Shown here piece after piece: positions 56,609 through 64,000 of a DNA stretch of 64,000 bases. A program made the translations under genes and the position numbers. The stretch is from Corythucha ciliata. Its lineage: Eukaryota > Arthropoda > Insecta > Hemiptera > Tingidae. Numbering within the stretch: position 1 is the first letter of the stretch; each line of letters starts with the position of its first letter. The notes below the pieces were generated by a model that was given only the letters and a program-made list of their open reading frames with translations, was not told where the DNA came from and did not search any database. The stretch lies in contig CM075939.1 in the NCBI GenBank assembly GCA_038030265.1, positions 52,743,253-52,807,252 of the forward strand, in the 5' to 3' direction.

Positions 56609-59600
56609 ATCTAAGAACAAGCTTTTCCTTCCACTGAATGCGTTTCATCTTTCTTCACCGTTGGAACGTTATAGAGGAGAGAAGCACGCACTTACTGATT
56701 GGAAACTTTTTCTCATCCAATTTTCGCAGACGGAGGGTCGTCGGTACCATAAGTGGAACCGAGCGGATGTTGAGAAAAACCACAGTGGTTGTGAGGGGGG
56801 GGGGGGTTGCAGGTTTCGCGGCGTGAATTACGGGCATGAGGAACTGTATACATAGAACAGGAAATCTCTTCACTTGATTTTTTTTTATTCACAGCAAACC
56901 AACTTTTCATTTTTTTTTAATTTTTTTTTGCTAATCCATCAACTGGCGTTTAATTTTTCAGTTTTTCACGCTGTATTTTTCGAAATGACAAGCATGAGTG
57001 TACGGCTCCTTTCACGTTTCATGTTTGACTGACGTTTATATAATTGCGGTCTGGTCAGACCATCCCCCCCCCCACCAAAGAACTCATTTATTGAACCGTA
57101 AAATTATTGAGTGAACGACAAAACTAAGGCAAACATACGGCCCAAGATTATCGGTGCATGAGTGTCGCCCTCGTATCGACAAAGCTACCGCAGAGATAAG
57201 TTAGTTATTGAGCATTAATTACGGCGGTGAACTCATAATTATTTCGATTTGGCTCGGCTGTAATTAATGAAAACCCTATAATTTACCTCGAAACCTCTAC
57301 ACATAATCTTCCTGATTCCATGTTTTATCAGAGAAAATTGAATTTTAAACGTGTCTATTAATTTATTTTTTTTTTAAGAACCGTATACCTATGTGACCAT
57401 CAGCAATTTCACCCCTAACACTATATAGTTATATACATAAATAACTCGTGAACCGTGTGATTTGATTGCCTCTTCGCTATGCTTTGTCTCTACCTTCAAC
57501 GGCAAACAAGAAAACTATCAAATTACCATCACGATAGTGGTAATGAGAGCGAGGGGGAGAAGTCGGTATGAAATCTTTGAAATGAAAGTATACGAGAGAC
57601 AACATCATTAATGCAGAATGGCGGAACTACATTATATGAAACCATCTGTGTTTCTTTGTGAAGGCTTAACGGGAATCAAATTATCCGCGAAACCCCAGCA
57701 AGCTTCGCGCATTTTAAAACTACGCTCAGTTTGAAGGGTTTCTGAAAAAAAAAAACTGTGATTTTTTAATTTTTTTATTTGAATTGAATACAAAAGCACT
57801 TTAAATGGTGAAAAGGAGTTTTCACTCATTTTATAGGCATCTGGAAGGGAAAACACTTCGCTGTAACTCTTTTTTCCCCGTATTCTTATCACCCTCGTTC
57901 ACCCCCCGGGCCTTCTGAATGCTTTGAGCCTACTGTTGAAACGTTTATATTCTAAAGCGCGTATTAAAATTTATGGAAGAGGTTTAAAGAAGGAAATGCC
58001 TCCATTCACTGAGAAGACGAAGTGTTTAAGTGGATTGTGTTGGAGTTAATTTTTTTTCTTTGAAGATAAATTAATTTCATATATTTTCCGAGAAAAATGA
58101 ATGCTGGATCCGTTTGCTGAGTTTAACTTGCGTTGAAAAAGAGGCTTCTACTTGCTATATCGAATTTTATTATTCGAACAGTTAACAAGATTTACCATTT
58201 TTATACTATCCATCTGGTTCCTATCAGCTCTCTCACGATATTTTGTTTTCATATACATATAACGCGAAAAAGAAAGAAAAATGTTACGAAAAAAGGGGGC
58301 AATAAAAGAGACCGGACGCGCTATCCGAAGTGAAATAGAGAGGGAGATTTCAGCACAACCCCCTGACACCCCGTACAACATGTTTTTAAATCGTGCAACA
58401 CTGTAATACTGGTGGGAGGGAACAGTGCAATATTTTAGGGTCTAATCTTTTTTCTCTCTACCCTCAACACACGAACATTCCACAGTCAAATTATTTGCCT
58501 ATGAATAACATGTTACCATTTTACATAGAAAGCTCCCGGGATAATACACAGGGGAAAAAATTGTTTATAAAAAAAAATAATAATAATAATAAACATGCAA
58601 CCTAAAGAATGTGAAAGAATGGGGTTTAATCCATCGTAGAGGCTCTGGAGGACCTATACTCTGGTTCACAACAATAAATATTAAAAAAAAAGAGTCCTAT
58701 CGCTCTATCGCCTGAGATCTGCAGCAACCACAATAGACCCATTACTTTAAGACTGAAGAACAAGAGAGTTAGGTATTGGCGAGAAAGGGGAAAGGTCATT
58801 TATTACGGGGCTGAGACTCCGCTTGCACACCTGTGTCGGGTGGTTGGCGGGTGGCGAAGGAAATTCTCTTGTGTGTGGGGGTGTGCGTGTGTGTGTGTGT
58901 ATTATTGTGCGGGAGTGGGTGGCATTATAAATCAAATCACGGTGAACTTAACCCCACACCATGATCTTCACCGTAGTAACTTTTCTGGAGTGGCGTTGGT
59001 GTTGGTGAGTGCAGGGGGGGGGGGGTTCAAGAATCCCGATCATCGTCGACAAGGCCTTCGGAGAAGTGGTTTAATGGGGATGGACGAGAAGGGGCTAATG
59101 ATGTGGAGTGGATGGAAAGGATTTGAGGGACGATAAAAGGGGGAAGAGAGAGGATGAAAAAAACTTGTAAACAACAATTTCATGTGGATCCCATGGATTA
59201 AGGGGAAGAAACGGAACAGGAAAGATGAGAATGAGGCTTTTTTTAATGGTTCTAAGAACTCTAATCGTGCCAAGTCCAGGAAAATAACATTTTTTTATGA
59301 TAGATATAATTCGAAAGAAATAAAGTGAGATGTTTCTCCCTAACAGAACGTGGGAGTTCTCAATTTCAGCATCTTGTAAGAAAATAGCAACATAGGTATA
59401 CGGCGGTTTGGTAAAGCAGGAAATCAATTCCAACGCTTCAATCGGCCATCGTTTTTTAATTAATTTTATTAATTCCCATGCACGAGCCATAATATTTGGT
59501 CGATGGTCGATGTACTTTATTTGGAATCAGAATCGCACGACCTGGTAATGTTGCGCGGGCTGTTGCCCAGTCTGTTTTTGTTGTTTTTTGCCGTCGACGA

Positions 59601-60290
59601 GCAACGAAATTACCGAGAGTCAAGGGCGTAGCTATGAAAGGTAACAGAGCTTGACAGTTATCCTCCATTTGTAGTCTATAATGTAATACCAGAGTGTTAC
59701 AGCTGCTACCCAATGATGGAATCATCTGTGTTTTTCTCTTCGTTCACGAAGATTTCCAGTAAGCTGTAAAATTTTGCTCGATAGTTCAAGAATCATGACT
59801 ATGATCGTACCAGAAAAAGGCATGCATTAGAAAAAGGTGGACTTATAGCTGACAGAAGTGACTCAATTATACCTCAACAGAAACTCAATGACTCAACGCT
59901 TCACGAGAGCTTACAAGCTTTCGCATCTTGCGTGAGTTCCTTAAATTCACCCCTCTGAAAGGTATGATGGCAGGATCATACCGAGGGATAATTATATTAA
60001 TATGCACTTATAAACTTACGAACTTATTAATTATTACCCCGTACCATGCCCCCCCCCACAATTATGGGCAGTTATATTTTTGGATTGATAATATTCCCAT
60101 GACACGAGAATCGGACGGTCCAAATTACCGTCCGAGCGGATGTACCTAATCACCTTTTCACGTTCTTACATCATGAACATTAAGAAATAAATATGGTTTT
60201 CCATCTTTCAGTTTTTGAAATGGTTGCGCTGTCCGGCGATATTTATGAGTCTGATGATCAGAACGATCTGTTTCCCAGCACATTATCGTT
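56609..60290. other. No recognisable gene
   Basis: 3.7 kb of mixed sequence with G-runs (56,800; 59,013) and a GT microsatellite (58,871-58,900). Short frames on both strands lack motifs. Confidence 0.45.
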
Positions 60291-60879
60291 CTCCGACATG
60301 CTTTCGCCCGAGGTTGGCAATGGGGTGGTGATGAGATGATGACGGCGGTCGTGCAAGGTCCACTGGCGGTTCGCGCCACGGGACGTGACGGGGCAGGAAA
60401 TGCAAAGTCCCGTCCCGTCACGCTGTTTTTGGCCCCTCGTCCCGTTCTGCACACTCAAGTTCTGTCCCGCGCCGGATGCCGGATTGAAATTGTCCGCGCC
60501 GGACAAAAAAATTACATGATAAAATACCCCCCCCCCCTACTAGCACCACCACCACCACCACCAACAGATATTTTTGAAGTCATTTTCGGGTGGACTTTGC
60601 GCCCATGGACATCCAAGGGGGAGGGGCACCCCTTGTCCATTAGTGAATTTAAGAAATTGATTAGGGGAGGATAATTTCGACAAAACGACAATAATGGTCC
60701 CCCTCCTCAACCGCAGGACTGGGGGAACCACTAGATTTTCCTCGTGTTTTTGTTTTTTTCTGTAACGCACCAAGGATAACGCATAAAGGTAAAGACACAG
60801 GTTCCACGCAGTGACGGAAAAACACCTATCGTGGCCCAGGGTGGGAATCTCTAGGAGGCTCTCTTTGGCTTCTAATTAA
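60291..60879. other. GC-rich patch and ACC microsatellite, no gene
   Basis: 60,330-60,520 is GC-rich and repeats GTCCCGTCCCGTC and CGGGACGTGACGGGGC words, which are partly inverted relative to each other. CCA repeats occupy 60,544-60,563. No recognised domain. Confidence 0.45.
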
Positions 60880-62790
60880 ACTAGGAATAATTTTACATTT
60901 TAGCAGCGTTGAAGTACGTATTTTTCTCGATTTTAGCCACGAAATTGCCTCCTAAACTGCGTATGTGCGTTTTCTCAGTTTCATCCGCGAATTAGCTCAT
61001 TTTCTCACTTTTAGCTGCGAATCAGCGATTTTCATAAGCTCTTAGCCATGAAGTTGCCTCAAGAATCCGCAGTTCAGTTAGCGTTTGAGTGCTCTTTCCC
61101 AATTTTATACGCAAATTAGCAATTTTTCTAAAGTTAAGCTGTGAATTGGTGATTTTCTCCATTGTAAACACCACTACGAGTTTTTCTCTAATTATTACCC
61201 GCGAATTAGCTTTTTTTCTCAACTTTATTCCCAAAGTTGCCCCAGGAATCACCGAGTTGGCGTTTCATCAACATTAGCTATGAATTAGCGTTTTTCTCCC
61301 AATTTCGGCAGCCGGCAGCGAATTAGCAAATTTTATCATTTTTAGCTGTGAGTCGGTGCTTATTACACACTTCTAGCCGTGAATTAGCCTCATGAATCCA
61401 CAAAGTAGAGGTAGCGTTTGAGTGCTCTGTCCAAATTTTATCCACAAATTAGCGGTTTTTTTTTACATTTTAAACGCCAATTCATGATTTTCTAAATTTT
61501 GTCCGTGAATTAGCGATTATTTCTCAATTTTATGCCTGAAGTTCCTCAAGAATCTGCAAGGTTTTCTCAATTTCAGCTGTGAATTAGCCTTTTTACCCTC
61601 AATTTTAGCAGTGAATAAGCACATTTCCTAATTTTAGCTGCGAATTGTAACGCTTTTTCTCGAGTTTATCCGTAAAATTGAAATTTTGCATACCTTTGTT
61701 ATGAATTAAAGTTTTCCTCCACTTTTAGACCCGAATTTGCGATTTACTTTATTTCACGCCGTGAATCAGCTGTGTCAGTCCCATCCCCGAGAATCCGTGA
61801 GTGGGCGTTTTCTGTGGACGCTTTTTCTCCATTTTTAAAGCTGCCAAATTGCAACACTTCACCATAATAGCGCGTTTCTCTATTTTTAAACTCGAATTCG
61901 CGATGCTCTCTTCTTTATCCTTGAATTAGCGTTTTTCTCAGTTTTAGCCGCATGAATTAGCCCTTTTTTCTCAATTTAAGTTCCAAAGTTGCCCCCAAGA
62001 ATCAGCGAGTTGGCGTTTTCTCATTTTCAGCTGTGAACTATCGTTTTCTTCTCAATTTTAGCAGTAAATTATCACATTTTCTTAATTTTAGCTGCGATTT
62101 TTAGCGCTTTCGCTCGATTTTATTCGATCAATTGTAATTTTTCATACCTCAGCTGAGTTTTCCTCCACTCTTATTTAGACGCGAATTCGCGTTTTTATCT
62201 ATTTCACCCTTGAATTAGCGCTTTATCTAAATTTTAGTCCCAATTTTGCCCCGAGAATCCATGAGTTGGTGTTTCTCCCTTTGATCCGTGAATTTGCGCT
62301 TTTTCTCAATTTTGAATGATACTAAATTGTAGCACTTTATCACAATTTTAGCTGTGAATTAGCGTGTTTCTTGTTTTTTAAGACGCAAATTCGAGTTTTT
62401 CTCTTCTTCATTCTTGAATTAGCGCTTTCCTTATAGTTTAAGCTGAGAGAATTAGGGTTTTTTCCTCATTTCAGTCCTGATTTTGCCCCAACAATTCGTG
62501 ATTTTAGGTCCGTTCCATTGTTTTGCAATAGCTAGTGGCTACAATAGTGTAGAAAACCATGTGATTGTATTGACTTATTCTGAAAAATTGAATGAAACTA
62601 GATGATTTTCTTCAAAAGTGTAGCACTCGCGAAACAATGGAACGGACTTTTGCGTTGTCTCAATGTCAGCTGAGAATTAGCGCTTTTTCTCAATATCAAC
62701 AGCCATAAATTTAAGCAATTTTTTTTCAATTTCAGCCGCGAAGCAGCGATTGTTTTTTTCAATTTGACAATTGAGTTTAGTCATACTTTC
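60880..62790. repeat. Degenerate tandem array S3, second locus
   Basis: The same unit type as at 28,345-29,440: CGTGAATTAGCGNTTTTTCT and CAATTTTAGC. More than 50 diverged units in 1.9 kb. Some larger blocks recur within the array (for example CACAAAGTAGAGGTAGCGTT at 61,398 against CGCAGTTCAGTTAGCGTTTG at 61,068, both followed by GAGTGCTCT), showing higher-order duplication. Confidence 0.75.
62508..62647. mobile_element. MITE inside array S3
   Basis: GTCCGTTCCATTGTTT at the left and AAACAATGGAACGGAC at the right are perfect 16-bp inverted repeats. The interior differs from the array, so it was inserted into it. 140 bp, non-coding. No confident target duplication. Confidence 0.7.
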
Positions 62791-64000
62791 TCATCTTATC
62801 TATACTTTAAAAAATCCCGCTTTTTTTATCTTTAAGCAATTCAGGGGCACCAACCAAACGGTGGCCCGGGGTGGTCCAGCCCCCCTCGCCCCTGCCACGG
62901 TACGCTAGAGGTTCTACAGACAAATATTCCATGTAAAATGTTACAGAACGTTAAATTTAAGGAAAGTTAACGCTCTTCAGCTTCGAAATTTAATAACAAA
63001 TATTTGTACAGTGTATTTGGATGGCTAAATTTACTGGTTAACAATTTTTTCAGTTCTAATAGGTACCGAGGTACTGCCCTTTACCAACGTGCATTCGGGC
63101 AAAATTTCAAAGGATTTTAAATTTTCACTAAAATTATTCTTCACATCGAACGGGACGCGGGACGTCTCGCGAACCACGCGCACCCCTAATAAGGTCCACC
63201 GCTGAGTGGCAGATGCGAGCCGACGAATTGGCAAGTGGTTGCCCCTTGAATTTGCCTAAAATGAGTGTTTTGCGTTGCCTCTGGTCAGCGTATTGGAGAA
63301 ATTAATAATGTCTACCGCGGATCGTTTAGCAAGAACCCTGAGGTCCAATACTCGGTGGTGAATTACTCTGGAACGGTCATCTCTAAGGCATGTAGTAACA
63401 AAAGCAGGAAGCCTCTTCAAATTATGCCATGCCCGTTATATCCCTCCCTGCCAACTAAAAACAGATCTCTTTTTTTTTTCATATCTGCCGCTCTTTTGCC
63501 AGAGTATTGATTTAATGTTTGTTATAGACGTGTACAGAACGGCTTCACAAAAGCGTACAACCAGCGTATCACTAAACTCAAATTGTCATTTTCCAGGGTC
63601 TGTTGTTGGCGGCTTGCGAGGAAAGGGGAGAATCACGTTTACAAATCGAGGAAAAGGAGTTTAGCCGCGCTCGTGAGGGATTAATAGGTAGCGCTCAATT
63701 ACCTATCGGCGAGTGTAACTCGTATATACACATTTAATGGATAGTTTCTCGAATTGATTGATTAGCGTGAGGATGGGTGGTAAATTGGTAAACGGGGTGT
63801 GGTGAATTGTGATGAGTTGGGATTGTGCTACGAAGAGTGGTGGGGTGAATGATTCTCTTAAGTAATCAGAGTAAAGGCTTTTTTAATCTTATACCACCCC
63901 TTCCTTTCCACGGCATAGTAAACCTTTCTTTCAATTTCGAATTAAGACATTTTATGGGAAAAAAGTGAAACAAATATTTTTTAAGCTCTTCAAAAACCAA
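62791..64000. other. No recognisable gene
   Basis: Unique-looking sequence to the window end. The frames here show no family motif. Confidence 0.4.

Noticed and set aside
59095..59490. Minus-strand frame of 131 codons
   Set aside because: Length is compatible with chance in this composition; hydrophobic stretches but no family motif, start context or splice support.

Overview
The window is eukaryotic, intergenic and dominated by transposable elements. No complete host gene is recognisable. Element types (BEL/Pao and gypsy-type LTR retrotransposons, a Jockey/CR1-type LINE, a Penelope-like element with a GIY-YIG endonuclease, THAP/DDE_Tnp_4 transposase remnants, hAT-, Mutator- and Harbinger-like non-autonomous elements) fit an arthropod. 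An insect such as a hemipteran is plausible, but the window alone does not prove it. Runs of 8 to 17 G or C and long degenerate tandem arrays are conspicuous throughout.

Layout. 1-1.4 kb: 3' end of a BEL/Pao pol with two frameshifts. 1.9-3.9 kb: a MITE, then a short copy of a dispersed element called 'family A' here. 4.3-5.7 kb: degenerate array S1. 5.9-8.1 kb: a minus-strand gypsy-type LTR of about 2 kb filled with a minisatellite, followed by a tRNA-type primer site. 8.1-14.6 kb: nothing recognised. 14.7-16.2 kb: a MITE and a minus-strand ISL2EU-like transposase with one in-frame stop. 17.4-25.4 kb: TIR elements with readable target duplications and arrays S2 and S1. 27.7-31.4 kb: a family A copy containing an inverted pair of tRNA-Thr-like genes, array S3, a decayed coding segment and a Mutator-like insertion. 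35.7-37.4 kb: a THAP remnant and a hAT-like element. 41-44.3 kb: another family A copy carrying a palindromic miniature Penelope-like element and a Mutator-like MITE. 45.3-48.7 kb: a 5'-truncated LINE beside a decayed transposase-like gene. 50.6-56.6 kb: a nest of four elements built on a Penelope-like element. 60.9-62.8 kb: array S3 again.

The strongest result is the nest at 50,570-56,608. A Penelope-like element with inverted terminal repeats and a 13-bp target duplication was entered by a 1.3-kb fold-back element at TA, by a 1.14-kb Harbinger-like element at TAA (its removal plus one TAA puts the two coding halves in one frame), and by a small MITE in its right arm. Both of its arms, and both arms of the palindromic miniature at 43.55-43.90 kb, carry hammerhead-ribozyme-like cores. 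In the miniature the core has C3 and G8 exchanged to G3 and C8, a compensated pair. These element boundaries and duplications were read by eye; percent identities were not computed.
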